From positions 1,054,001-1,118,000 of the forward strand of contig NW_017264194.1 in NCBI RefSeq assembly GCF_001619985.1: 64,000 nt of DNA. The letters run 5' to 3'. Origin of the DNA: Xylona heveae TC161 (Eukaryota > Ascomycota > Xylonomycetes > Xylonales > Xylonaceae). Positions 11,402 through 24,100 of this stretch are shown here, piece by piece; position 1 is the stretch's first letter, and each line of letters begins with the position of its first letter. Made by a program: the position numbers and the translations under genes. The notes below the pieces were generated by a model. The model searched no databases. It was not told where the DNA came from and saw only the letters and a program-made list of their open reading frames with translations.

Positions 11402-11747
11402 ATAAGAATTTTCTTCATCTATCAGAGGAGGAAAAGCACATGATCGATCCAATCTTACCCTCTCACTGAAGTTTGCCACGCTAAATTTACCACCTTGACT
11501 GCGATGCAAGCCACAATTCAACTCCAGGCGTCGACCAAATATTTCAACCGAGGCAGTACATAATTCTCACAGAGGGAATCTAACAAAAATTCTGAGAAGT
11601 TGTCCTTTCGACAATGTGCAGAACTAGTCACTTGGCAGCAGGTAGAATCACATATCCCATGAAACTCTTATCAGCATGGAAATATCGTGGCAATTTCTCG
11701 GCCGGGTATGAATCGCTACAATCAACTATCAAGAGCGAAAGGCACGC
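11402..11747. other. Intergenic between convergent PPM1 and IST1
   Basis: 346 bases of 3' flank for both genes. Nothing further is seen. Confidence 0.5.
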
Positions 11748-12751
11748 TCATCTCTTTAACGCTGCGAATCTAGAAGCAAGCTCATCGACGTCAGGAATTT
11801 TCCCTCCGACAGGATTCTTTGGGTTTGCCTTTGTTGCTGACTCCTGGGTTTTCCTATCCAGACCGGCCATCTTTGGTCCAGGCCTAAGCTCCAGAGGACC
11901 AGGCATTTTTATCTTCGGACTGACGTTGTCCGTGCTCGACTTCGGTGGCGCTACGCTGACAGGAGATTTTGGTCCCATGTCGCTGGGTGGGGTAGCTTTA
12001 CTTAATTCTTCGGTCGATAGCGGAGCTTCTAAATTCCGTACTGCTTGGCCTGAACTGGGCTCGTCATCATCATCTTGCTCATCATCTTCAGCAGATCCTG
12101 TCTCGTGCTTGGGCCAGTGTATGCCGTATGTCCTTGCAATTTCCTTCAAATACAAGGTGACAAGTTCCTCTGACGGCGGCTCCACCTTTAACTTTTTAAC
12201 CACCCTTTCTGCCACCTTTCCATCTGAATTTTCGATTGCTTGCATGGCAAAATCCTTCCCATACTTTTCGACAAGGAGCTGTCTCGCCAACTGTAACTCC
12301 TTGACATCTGTCCGTGGTGCCGCATAAATGATAGACTTCACAGCCTCTTCCAATCCCGGGTCGCAGTCCTTCCCTTCCAGTAGTCCAATACGGGCGAGGA
12401 GCAGCTCACAGTAAAGTTCGAGGATCTCAAGAAGTTCGGTGTCTATGTCACTCCGGATAATGTTTTCGACGCGAATACGTGCGGACTCTTCTTTCCCTTG
12501 CTGTTATCTCAATTAGCGAAACGAGTGCCAAGAAAGCTGTTGTGATTTCCAAAGACCGTATTACCTCAAGGAGCTGTGCCATGCTTCTGCGTTGTTGTTT
12601 TGCGATCGCCGTGTCCTTCTGCTGCACCATTCGCAGACGTTGAATGGACAGCTTCAGCTGCACTTTAAGCTTGGACTGTTTGATTCAGCATTCGCAGGCC
12701 GAGAATTCCAAATGTTCTTGCACTCACCACCGTAGAGGATCCCGGCGCCAT
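11748..12751 (-). CDS. IST1: ESCRT-III regulator Ist1
   Basis: Binds Did2/CHMP1 and Vps4 and tunes ESCRT-III at endosomes (multivesicular body sorting). Exons are 12751-12728, 12675-12565 and 12500-11748, giving 295 residues. Exon 1 codes only MAPGSSTV. Exon 2 gives SKLKVQLKLSIQRLRMVQQK and the lysine-rich helix AKQQRRSMAQLLE; exon 3 continues QGKEESARIRVENIIRSD, then LLEILELYCELLLARIGLLE. These are the core IST1 helices. The second half is acidic and proline-rich, with an EDDEQDDDD run, and ends in DVDELASRFAALKR, which resembles a MIT-interacting motif that would contact Vps4. All three exons join in phase 0. It shares a 302-base divergent promoter with the large membrane protein. Confidence 0.95.
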
Positions 12752-13053
12752 CTTGATGAACGAGCTTGACTATATTGGACGCGATATGTTAATTGTAACT
12801 TGCTATTCAAGGAACGATCTCCAAAGGACTGTGGGGTTCATAATGCCGCTCAGTTGCTACTCGTCATCCCCGCGGCCGCTGCGGGTCACCGATGTAACTG
12901 CGGCAGACGGCATGTTCCGCGCCAAAACCACCCTAAGATAAGAGATAACCACGCTAAGCAAAGACACGCTCGGACGTACGCTTTATAACGAAGCTCTTTT
13001 GCTAGATCATGAATTAAGACAGTGGTCATGAATTCATTCTCTGTGCTTTTAAA
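12752..13053. promoter_or_regulatory. Divergent promoter, IST1 / large membrane protein
   Basis: 302 bases between two start codons on opposite strands. No individual promoter element is convincing. Confidence 0.45.
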
Positions 13054-16000
13054 ATGGTGCAATGGACATCATGGACCGGAGTTGCCTTTGCGCAGAATCG
13101 TGCCGAGGCGATTTGGGACAACGTGCAGAAGAGTATGCTCATTCTATAGAGAAACATATGTCAGAAATACAGTGTATGCTAACGATGGAAAGACAATCTC
13201 TGGAAGCGTATGATCAAAAATGTCACAGCTACAATGATTGCAGGTATAGGGTCAATGGTCTGTAATCTTCCGAGGGGTATAATTATTGACAGCCATCTAG
13301 TGATAATATGCCTTATACCAAATATTCCGCAGGTCTATGGTCGAGCTGCCTACTTAGCGCCGATGACAACGGTTTTTGGCCACCCAGGTAGACGACTTGG
13401 GCAGATGGTAGAGGCTTTGATTTTCGTTGCTGCTGGAGCGCTTTTGGGGATTGCATGGGCGACTTTGGGGGTCTATCTAGGCTCCCTTGTCATCACACAG
13501 AATCCACCGGCTGGCTATGCAATCCGTGCAATTTTCCTCTTGGTTGCCGTGCTTGCCCATGGTTTTCTTCGCTCGCATACACCTCGCCTTTTTCTTTTTG
13601 TCTTGCTTTTGATCATAACATCCGTCATTAGTCTTACATCTCCAGCCACCCATGTCACCGCAGCTGGTGTGACCCAGCTTGTGTATCCTGTCTTTACTGC
13701 TATGGCCATTCTACTGCTCGTCAACCTTTGCATATTTCCAGAGTTCAGTTCCGGGTATCTGGGAAGGACCACAATTGAGACGCTAGATGACGCTGCGCGG
13801 ACAATTAAAGATACAGGGGCATATTTTGGCCACGTTTCACAAGGTCCTAAGAGCTCTGGTATTCCGACCAAAAAGGAGAAGTTGGCCAAGCCTCTAAAGG
13901 AGCCATCAAAACCCGAGCAAGCTACGCCAGCCAACTGGTGGGAGAAGATTATTATGTCAATTCGAAGAAATCGTTCGCATGCGCCGGAAAGAGCTACTGC
14001 TACCGCAGAAAAGCAGATTAATTTGAAAGATTTGACGGCGGCAAAACCAAAACTCCGGTCAAAACTGGCTGGCTGCAAGGCTACACAGCTTGAATGCAAT
14101 TACGAACTAGCATATTCCCACCTACCACCCAGGAAATTAAAATTCATCAGCGACGAATCTATGAAGAAATTGATTGCAAACACCATTGCTCTTATTGGAG
14201 CTTGCGAAAGCAAATTTGCTATGATGGATGAAGAGACGGGCGAGGTATCCAAGACACCCAAGCCTGACGAGAACAGTAAAGTCCCTGAGGAGGATGAGGA
14301 TACTGTCGAGGAGAAGGCCAATGCAGTAGATGAGTCTCAATCCGAGGATCATCTCAGTGGCACGAAACAGAAAGCTAAAAAGACGAATAAATTGTCGCGG
14401 AAGCAGAGACGGAAGGAAAAAGAAAAGTACATGCTAGAGCTTGTCAAACCTCGTCGCGAAATTGAATTTGCCGATATTAAGTTGTTTAGATACCTGATGA
14501 GGCGGGTGTCAAGGCCGATTGGGGACCTTCAGCAGGCTCTTGACGGAAGTGTACAAGTCGTGATCACTTGTATTGCCTACGTTTATGTGATGCTTCCAGA
14601 TTCATTGCCTTACGCCTTGATCTAGAGTTAACGATGATTTTAGGATGTGCCTAGGCTCCCTTCCGGGGCTAAGACGCCAAGCGGAATTGTTATACCTGAG
14701 CTCGACGTCTATGTCGATAATCTGATTCAAGCATTAAACCGATTTGATAAGAACTCAAGGACGGGCTTGGAAAGCGTTACAATCCTGCCAGGCTTTGAAG
14801 AAATCGAGATGGATGTTATGCCCAGAGAAGAGATCTTCCTGGTGTCGTCTTTCCTTTTAAATCTTAGGCAAGCTGCGTAAGTCTTCCACCCTGAGACCAT
14901 TCAGCTTTTCGAAAAGTCTCTTTATTTCCTTTTTGATGATACCAAGAGCTGCTTTCACTCCCAGCAGTCTCCCTATTAGCCCGCCTATTTAACCCGCCCT
15001 TTTAGTCACATTCCCGAAGACTGACAGAATTAGGGCACACGTTCTGGAAATGTTGAGACATTGCCGCTCACTTGTAGAGGAGAGGGACTCGTCTCATCAT
15101 TATAAGCGGCTCTATGCTCCCCACATTCAGTGGCAAAAGTGGCTATATAGCGGCGGAGAAAATTACGAAGATGCTTCAACTGCCAAGGAGCAAGCTGGCC
15201 GAAAAGGGGCGAAAGATGACGGAGCGGATGATGACGACCAGGACGGGGATATACCCAAGTCAACGACCCACAAAACCGACCGAAATATTTCCCGTGGCTC
15301 TCAGAATGAGGACCTAGAATACGGACAATTGAATGATATAGATGGGTTCTCGAGAAGGTCTGAAGCGCGTAAAGTTGATTCAATTCTGGACTTCAAGCTT
15401 CGTAGCCAGGACAGGCCACGTATTTTGTCAATGAGGGAAAAGGTTGCCGACTTTCTCGAGTCTACACAAAATTCCGATGATTTTGCATACGCTTTTAAAT
15501 TAGCGGTAGCGGTATTCTTGGTAACGTGGCCCGCGTTCGTCCCTAGCATGAATCAATGGTTTTATCTCAACCGCGGTCGTAAGTTCCTTCGGTGCTCTTC
15601 TAAGTTACGATGTCACTAATGCTCTGTTCTAGTTTGGGCATCCCTGCAGCTTATTTTTGTTGCAGAAGTTGCTATAGGTGCCTCTGTTTGGACATTTATC
15701 CTCCGGAGCGTCGGGACAACTCTTGGGTGTATCTGGGGATATGCCGCCTACGAAGCTCGTGGCGGGAACAGAATTGTCTGCGCCGCAATGATATTTATTG
15801 GGCTTATTCCTTCAGCGTACGTACAGCTAGGGACGCAATATATGAGAGCTGGAATGGTGTGTATTGTTAGCATGGCTGTCGTGGCTCTTTCCACAGAATT
15901 GAAAACGGTACCAGGTAAGGAATATGACTCTTTTCGAGCTATAGAAGCACAAAGATGCTTCTTCAAAACGGGCGCTCCAATTGATAAACTCGGCATTGTG

Positions 16001-17277
16001 CTTTCTTTGAAGTGGCAGCTGACACATATTTACTGTCTTATGTGCGTGCCATATTCAATTTAAATCTGCTAATGCTTGCTAGGGACTGCGACGGATAATT
16101 TCCTCAAGAGATGGATTGCATTCCTCATAGGTGGTATGGTCGCTCTTATTGTGGAAGTTGTTTTATTTCCCGCAAAGGCTCGTACAAGAATGGTGGAATA
16201 TCTTGCCTCAGCAATATCGAATATTACGGAAATGGAGGGTTGTATCGCATATGGGATCGAAAGTAGGGCGAATGTCAATGTTTTCTCACCAATTATGCAG
16301 AAGCGGTTTGAAAAAGCTAGCGGAAGGGCAAAGAGCGCACTAAGGGCTGCAGAGGGCTTCTGTATGTCTGAAATTGCTTCTTAAAACTGGCATATGCTGA
16401 CTGGTCACATAGTGCCCTTTTGTAGCCAAGAGCCAAGATTAAAAGGATCGTTTGAAGCTCTTGCTCTCGTGTATCGTGAGGTAATGGCTGCCCGTTCTCG
16501 AGCGAACTCCGCTAAACTTGGCAGATCATCTTTGTGCTACATCAAATAGTTGATCGAATGGACAACATGTTGCAACTACGAACAGCTTACGGCTCAGGAG
16601 TACTAGAGAATTTCAATGTACGTGTATCCTTTCACAGCGTGAACCTACTAATAAGTATGTAGAGTCAAATCTATGCCTATCGCCGCAATCTTGCCGCCTC
16701 CATCAACATTATTTTGTTTGCAGTCTATGAAGCACTTACAACCAAGTTACCTCTTCCTCAGTTCTTGCCATCGGCAAGACTTGCGCAACTTCGGATGATC
16801 AATAGGGTCCGCGAGGTCGTGACCTCTGCCAAGGACGAAGGTAACCCGAAGCAAAACCAGCCGTTGACGACTGATATTGCGCGACGTCGTGCCGTACGGC
16901 AAAAGTTCCTCTCATGGAATGCTGGCTCGGCTGCACAAGCTGAAGTGGTTGAATATTTAGAAGAACTCATTGACCTGTCAAAACTCCTGGTTGGAGCAAA
17001 TGAGTTTCGGAGTGGCATGCTCCTTCGGCCTACCTACCGCGAATATATCGACAAGAGCGGCAAAGAAAGCCAGACTGCTACTGTTGTGCACGACAATGAC
17101 GTTTCTACCCGGAGAGCCGCGACCGGACTCACTCAAAGAAAAGGTCGGAGGGGCAGCGTCAAGTCAGACATATCGGCCGAAGACGATGTTCCTACGACGC
17201 TGAAAAGGATTCAATCCAGAAGAAGCGATGCTAGGCTTGAACGGAAAAAGACCAATGAAAGCGCGGAGAAGCTGTAA
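13054..17277 (+). CDS. Large fungal membrane protein, aromatic-acid-exporter-like (ArAE_2_N / DUF2421)
   Basis: Ten exons: 13054-13132, 13193-13243, 13301-14586, 14644-14876, 15034-15578, 15633-15914, 16083-16361, 16413-16480, 16525-16617 and 16663-17277. They give about 1176 residues with phase kept throughout. The N-terminal membrane bundle includes VIICLIPNI, VYGRAAYLAPMTTVFGHPGR, EALIFVAAGALLGIAW and a run of hydrophobic helices to about residue 200. A charged cytosolic loop follows, with acidic and Lys/Arg-rich segments near 340-410. A second bundle covers WASLQLIFVAEVAIGASVWT to ALSTELKTVPG, and the C-terminal domain (MVEYLASAISNITEMEG to LPLPQFLPSARLAQL) looks like DUF2421. This layout is that of fungal ER/plasma-membrane proteins related to bacterial aromatic acid exporters; the substrate is unknown. 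Intron 2 (57 bases) has no in-frame stop. A further upstream exon cannot be excluded. Confidence 0.85.
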
Positions 17278-17609
17278 ATTACGAAAGGAAATGTAATTAG
17301 AAATGAAGATCTTGATAAACAAGTAAATAGATAACTTTGTCAGAGGGCTTTGCTTCCCTGTCTACCTACGGTGTAGATTAGCATTAGTTAAAGAGCGGCA
17401 AAACTGGCGCGGGGAAGTGAGGGAGCTGCCCTCTGAGGTCGGAAGATCGGAATTTGATGAGCCGACACCGACATGAGTAACACAGGGTAACCTTTCGGTA
17501 CCCCTCCGTATCACTTTACCAGAAACCTATTAGGGAGAACCCCTGGGGTTTGCTTTGGGGATAATCTTCAATTGAATCCGGCGGTCTGGCGGCGAGCGTC
17601 ATTCTCAAT
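17278..17609. other. Intergenic, upstream of AP-2 sigma gene
   Basis: 332 bases between two plus-strand genes, holding the 3' end of the membrane-protein gene and the AP-2 sigma promoter. No element is identified. Confidence 0.5.
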
Positions 17610-18397
17610 ATGGTTCTGTCATTTATTCTGATACAGAATCGACAGTATGGCATCTCTCTTTTTTCAATCTAATCATTTTATGGTTCTTCAAGTTGACCTG
17701 CTCCAGAGGGAAAACACGCCTGGCAAAGTGGTACGCTCCGTATAATGTATGTACGAATTCGACCAAGACCCCATTCTTTTATGGCTGGCTAAATACTTAT
17801 TGACACCCGACTATAGGATGAGGAAAAGATAAAACTCAAAGGCGAGGTATGATGATCCACTCTGCTCTACCTGTAAAACACCGCGAGCCTCGTTGTATTA
17901 AAACACAATGTCGCAATATATAATGCCGCCGAAAGCTCTCGCTGAATGGTGTACTTTCATACAACAGGTCCACCGACTGGTCGCACCTCGGGATCAAAAA
18001 TATCAATCCAACTTCGTCGAATTTCGTAACAATAAAATTGTCTACCGGCGATACGCAGGCCTGTTTTTCTGCGTCTGTGTTGATGCCAATGACAACGAGT
18101 TGGCTTATCTTGAAGCAATACACTTTTTCGTTGAAGTGTTAGATTCGTTTTTTGGAAATGTTTGCGAGCTGGACTTGGTGTTCAACTTTTACAAGGTATG
18201 TTAGAGATTGGCTCAAGGTGCAAAATATCTGGAAGAACAGACACGGGCTATAAGGGTCCATGGGACGCATATATGATACTAACGGACAAATTCAGGTCTA
18301 CGCCATCCTCGATGAAGTCTTCTTGGCCGGAGAGATCGAAGAGACGAGTAAGCAAGTTGTGCTGACAAGGCTGGAACACTTGGACAAACTCGAGTAA
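17610..18397 (+). CDS. APS2: AP-2 adaptor complex sigma subunit
   Basis: Small sigma-adaptin of the AP-2 clathrin adaptor, acting at the plasma membrane in endocytosis. Five exons: 17610-17644, 17707-17746, 17817-17846, 17968-18195 and 18296-18397. They give 144 residues, against about 142 in animals. The first three are micro-exons of 35, 40 and 30 bases coding [25 protein letters not shown] and [10 protein letters not shown]. They are missed by simple frame searches but align exactly with the family N-terminus. The rest shows [69 protein letters not shown] and [19 protein letters not shown]. All junctions keep phase. It is near-identical to other fungal sequences as I remember them. Confidence 0.96.
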
Positions 18398-19475
18398 TGT
18401 ATACTTCTGCATGTGTGAAGTCCCATCATGCGTTTTGCCGGAATCTCTGGGGTTTCTTTTTATTACGGGGATGAGGGGCCTGGCGTTGGGGGGTTTGGAA
18501 CCGCTCAAGCTATCTGAGCGTTTGCATTTTAATACAAATATTTAGCCCGAAGACTTTGCCATACCATGGTTGCTATGTTCAATTTAAGTCACTTCGAAAG
18601 TGCTTGTTGCTGTTGTCCTTCATATACGTGTTATATGGTCGTTTAATTTTGCTTGAGGCACCCCGCGATGGACAATTTTTGACGAAAAATTCTCCTGTTA
18701 TGCTTTGGCTGATATGATCTATAGGTGCGTCAGTTATCAACCAAGTTATTCGCTGTCGTTAACAGCATTGTTCCATCGGCAACTTAAGAGTATTACAGTG
18801 AGATAACCTGGTTTCTTACAATGAAGACGCTAACTTAGGCAATTAAATGGCAACAAGAAGACGTTACAGCTTTTGATACCTGAGATTTAATGTCCTTTGG
18901 AACATACAGCTGCACTACAGAAATCCAGCTACTCCGGAACTTCTGTAGATGCTTCCCAACAGCACTGGGGCATATTTTTGTTTGCCCCCCATTAATGCAA
19001 GAACTGAGTTTGACCGATGTCCTTTATTGTTCCTACGTGTGTACACTTAAGATTTTGCCACCCAGTTGCGCGTTTCCCATCTCACAAACGGGTTGACTCG
19101 ACAACAACGCACTCGCTTCCTACATCTGAGCCTCTTTCACACTTCTTCCTCCGAATTTCACTCTCACATTCCCACTGTCAACACTTAGCCCTTGAACTCG
19201 AGACGCTCTGAGTCCTTTTCATCTGTTACTACGTAAGTTCTTCCCTTGAGCTTACTCTTGGGTCAACCAGACTCATAATAATTTCTCGCGTGTCCGCTCA
19301 TTCCCAAAGGCTTAACGGGCTCTATTGACAAGCTCTCTTGCTCACGATTAATCTTTCAGTTTGCAGCTAAGTCTTTTCAACGGTCTACTTTACAGATCCG
19401 TACTGGGCTCTCACCATCAAAGAGCGAAGGTCAGTCTCACCTGGAAGACCTACCCTTAGATCCTCCTCAATATTC
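18398..19475. other. Intergenic, upstream of SANT-like gene
   Basis: 1.08 kb. The last 400 bases are pyrimidine-rich (notably about 19115-19175), as in fungal core promoters and 5' leaders; the leader may contain an intron. No gene is recognised. Confidence 0.5.
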
Positions 19476-20059
19476 ATGATGAACGCTACTCTTAGCATAC
19501 AGCTGACAGATCCAGAGATGGCTTCCGAGAATGTTCCAAGTACCCCAACCAAGTCTGCTAGAGGCTGGACTGACGGAGAAAAGGTAGGCCGTCCATTCCC
19601 ATGCCGTTCTTGGTTCTCACTTATTGCTCTCTTGGGTGGCTGCTGACATTCTCGATGTGACAGTTGGCTGTTGTTATGCAAGTCATTGCGCAGAATGGAG
19701 CCAATCCCAAATGGGACTCCATCAAAGTCCCAGAGGGCCGCACCGTCAAGGCTGCTATGCACGTTTGGCAGGCGCTGAAGAAGCAGGCGGATACCGTCCC
19801 GCTCACTGACCCTGCCAGCACTCCTTCGCGCAAGAGGAACGCTCGCTCGACTAAGCCTAAGACTGCTGTTGGAGAGACTGGTACTAAGAAAAAGAGAGCG
19901 GTCAAAGGCAAGAGGGCAATGAACTTCGATGAGCCCAACGATGAGGAGGACATCGACGCTGAGCTTAAACTCGAAGAGGAATTTAAGGATGCTCAAGTGA
20001 AAGGAGAGGATAATGACTATGGGATCAAGGACGAGGAGGCTGATGACTATGAAGAATAA
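19476..20059 (+). CDS. Small SANT/Myb-like acidic protein
   Basis: Two exons, 19476-19583 and 19664-20059, giving 167 residues; the junction is in phase 0 (GWTDGEK|LAVVMQ). Residues about 29-75 have the spaced tryptophans of a Myb/SANT-like fold: W in RGWTDGEK, W in GANPKWDSIKVPEGRT and W in AAMHVWQALKKQA. A basic linker rich in Arg and Lys (about 90-120, TKKKRAVKGKRAMNF) looks like a nuclear signal, and the C-terminus is strongly acidic (DEEDIDAELKLEEEF to the final DDYEE). This points to a small nuclear DNA- or chromatin-binding protein, but no precise family or target can be given. Two ATGs stand in tandem at 19476 and 19479; the downstream Met14 (MASENVPS) is another possible start. Confidence 0.75.
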
Positions 20060-21182
20060 ATGAGACATCTCTAGTTCTTCTGCGTGGATTGTTGCCATAC
20101 AGAAGCACTCGAGTTGTTTGCTGTCATCTTCATTCGCCTAGGCTTCGAACGAAGACTAGCTGTCAGAACAGTGGGATCAAAGTTACCGTTTTACGCACTT
20201 GATTAACCTAAGAATTATCATCATTATTCTCAAATGATTGTTGCCGACAAATGTAGTACATGCAGTGTTCTCATATTTGGCTTCGTGAGTGGCAAGGTTT
20301 CGAAATGACAATAACTCAGGCACCTTTGAAGTTATGTGAATTGTCTAAAGAACGGTCAATGCGGTACTGATTTGACTAAATGGATTTCTATATGTAAAGT
20401 CTCAACGACAGGTAGGCCGGATTTTTTGAGGGCGCTATTAATGATACACAACCTACAGATCAGCGTCGCGTGGCCGTATGTCACTAAGACAATGTAGGAG
20501 ATAGCGAGCCATGGGCGGACCATAGCTAAATATTTTCCATAGCGCCACTCACTACTTTCAGCGGCGCTTAACTAACTAATTAGATTCGGAAGAAAGACAC
20601 CGGAGCCCCTGCAAAAAACTAGTAACTAAAAAGGTACACAGCATCGCTAATGTACGGGCATCTGTGCAAAAGTCCTCTATCGCAATCACGGAAACTAGCG
20701 AGCAAGAAGAGATCCAAACGCAGACGACCACCAAGGTAAGATTTCATCAATCAGTCGTCCTCTCCCATATTTTTATATCACCGAATTTTACCACCCACAG
20801 ATTCAAAGACCCTGCTGGTTGTGAAGACCTATCCACTGCCTATAGTGAGAGAATCTTCCACTTGGGTCGTCCGCTCTCTTATTACCTCATCTGCGAGCCG
20901 TCGGGCCAATCTTTTATGCGTCTTGGCCGTTCATTTGGCTTTCGTATACCTGTTCAATCAAACATCCTAAATCTTTACGGGCTCACTTTCTCCCGTCAAT
21001 TCTGGCATTCACAGGGACAACTTTCCGCTCAAAGTCTCATATTTAAAAGATACTACGCACGGATCTATTCTAGAAATTCAGGGGTTTCTATTCGCACCTC
21101 TTGCAATCCACTTTCGCCCTGCCTCCTTCTCTCCAACTTGTCGAACACTGCTCATTTCTCGACGAAAGCCTTGTGTTACAGA
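20060..21182. other. Intergenic and possible 5' leader of NMA111
   Basis: 1.12 kb. From about 20667 to 21182 the frame of NMA111 is open without a stop; an in-frame ATG at 20916 would add 89 residues (see findings). The region is pyrimidine-rich, so the open frame may be only a leader effect. Nothing else is seen. Confidence 0.5.
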
Positions 21183-24100
21183 ATGGAACAGCACGATACT
21201 CGCATCAAACGCAAAGAGCATCCGGTTCCAGGAACCGAACGACCTGCCAAGCATCCAAGAGGTGAAGAGGGTTATGGGGAGCAAAACGGGATTCAGAACG
21301 GTGTCTACCATGGACAAGACAACGACGGGGATATCCAGTCGCTCCCGCTAGCTGTAGCAGCGGCTGAGACTGCGGAGTGGCAGGCAACTATTGAGAAGGT
21401 GGTGAGGAATGTGGTTTCAATCCACTTCTGTCAGACCCATTCATTCGATACGGACCCCGCCATCTCGAGTGAGGCCACTGGATTTGTTGTGGATGCAGAG
21501 AGAGGTTATATCCTCACAAATCGGCATGTGGTGTGCGCTGGTCCATTCTGGGGTTATTGCATTTTTGATAACCATGAGGAGGTATGTGTGCTTATGACTT
21601 GTGGTGGTCTTGTGAGGTTTGGTACTGATCTCTGAATTAGTGTGATGTTTATCCCGTTTATCGCGATCCCGTTCATGATTTCGGCATCCTAAGGTTTGAT
21701 CCTAAAACGATCAAATACATGCCTCTATCGACTCTGGAATTGCGCCCCGACCAAGCTCGTACGTTCTGATACTTTCCAATCTACTTCCTGTTACAAGGCC
21801 TTCTAACCAAAATTAGATGTTGGATGTGAAATTCGCGTGGTGGGCAATGATGCTGGTGAGAAACTCAGTATATTGTCTGGCGTGATCAGTCGGCTAGACC
21901 GAAATGCGCCAGAATACGGCGACGGATACAGCGATTTCAGTAAGTAAACATATCATTCCGAAACAAACGCTATTCTAACTATTGGGTAGACACAAACTAT
22001 ATCCAGGCTGCTGCCGCAGCAAGTGGGGGTAGTTCCGGAAGTCCTGTGGTCAACATTGATGGAAATGCGATTGCATTACAAGCTGGCGGCCGAGCAGATG
22101 GTGCTGCTACCGACTACTTCTTGCCCTTGGATAGACCGCTGCGCGCCCTACGTTGCATTCAACAAGGAAAGCCAGTCGCTCGCGGGACCATCCAAACTCA
22201 ATGGATGATCAAACCCTTCGATGAATGCCGCAGGCTTGGCCTGTCCTCGGCATGGGAGGCTGCGGTCCGCAAAGGCTTCCCCAAGGAGACAGGGATGCTC
22301 GTAGCTGAGATTATTCTTCCTGAAGGCCCAGCGGATACGAAACTTGAAGAAGGAGATGTTCTGATCAAGGTCAATGGCGAGCTGTTAACTCAGTTTGTCC
22401 GATTAGACGATATTTTGGACACGCATGTGGGCCAGAAGATCGCCCTCTTGGTACAACGAGGTGGCAAGGATGTGCAAGTAGAGGTTGACGTGGGCGATCT
22501 GCACGCTATCACTCCAGATCGATTTGTCACTGTTGCGGGTGGCTCCTTCCATGATCTGTCCTATCAACAAGCCCGGCTGTACGCAATTCCCGTCAAAGGA
22601 GTATACGTCTGCGAGGCTGCAGGATCGTTCAGATTTGAGAGCACCGATTCAGGCTGGCTTATCGACTCGATAGATCAGAAGAAGACGCCAGACCTTAAGA
22701 CATTTATTGAGGTCATGAAAGGAATACCCGGTAAATAAGACTCGCAATCATAAGGCAGGACAATTGCTAATGCATTATCTAAGACCGTGCGCGCGTTGTG
22801 GTGACCTACAAGCACCTCCGGGATCTTCACACGTTGAACACGAGCATTATCTACGTTGACCGCCACTGGACGAGCAAAATGAGAATGGCGGTACGAAATG
22901 ACGAAACTGGTAAATGGGACTTCACTGAGCTCGCTGATCCAATCCCGGCTTCACCACCTGTTCCTCGCAAAGCCAACTTTATTCGGTTGCCCAGCGTCAG
23001 AGATCCGGAGGCCGCCGATATTATAAGGAGCTTTGTCCGCATCAGCTGCTCTATGCCTGTAAAGCTCGACGGCTTTCCTCGAGCTCGGAAGGTCGGGTTT
23101 GGCTTGGTCATAAATGCCGAGAAAGGCTTGGTGATAGTGTCGCGAGCAATTGTTCCGTATGACCTCTGTGACATTTCCATCACCATTGCCGACTCGATTA
23201 TAGTTGATGCTAAAGTCTTGTTCCTGCATCCTCTGCAAAACTACGCTATTGTTCAGTACGATCCTTCATTGGTTCAAGCACCTGTCAAGAGTGCAAAACT
23301 GAGTTCCGAGTGGATCAAGCAAGGCGCATCTACCATCTTCTTAGGTTTCAACCAAAACTTACGAGTTGTTGTGGCACGAACGACGGTAACAGATATCACC
23401 ACTGTTGCGATTCCAGCAAACGCCGCTGCGCCGCGTTACCGTGCTATCAACCTCGATGCCATCACCGTTGACACTGGCCTCAGCAGTCAGTGTGGTAGTG
23501 GTGTCTTGGTCGCTGAAGATGGTACTGTGCAGGCGCTTTGGATGAGTTACCTCGGAGAGCGATCAGCCCATACCAATAAGGATATTGAGTATCACTTAGG
23601 TTTGGCCACACCCTCTCTGTTTCCCGTCACCAATCCGATCCAGAGTGGTATTGTGCCTAAGCTAAGGATGCTCAATATCGAAACCAACACGGTTCAAATG
23701 AGCCAGGCCCGGATCATGGGTGTCTCTGAAGGTGAGTTGTATTCTATTGAGACGAATCCATTCACTGGCGTCAAGCTAACGATATTTGCATAGAATGGAT
23801 GCAGAAAGTTGAGCAGGAAAACCCTGAACGTCACCAGCTCTTCATGGTGCGCAAGGTGGAATGTGGTCACGCCTTTCCCCAGGTGCTGCAAGAAGGCGAT
23901 GTCATCTTGACTCTCAATGGCAAGCTCATTACCAGAGTCTCTGAGCTCGATGTTATGTATGACAATGAAATTCTGGATGCTGTCATTGTTCGGAATTGTG
24001 TGGAGATGAACCTCAAAGTTCCGACTGTATCCACTGACGATCTCGAAACCGATCGTGCTGTCATATTCTGTGGCGCTGTGCTGCATCGGCCTCATCACGC

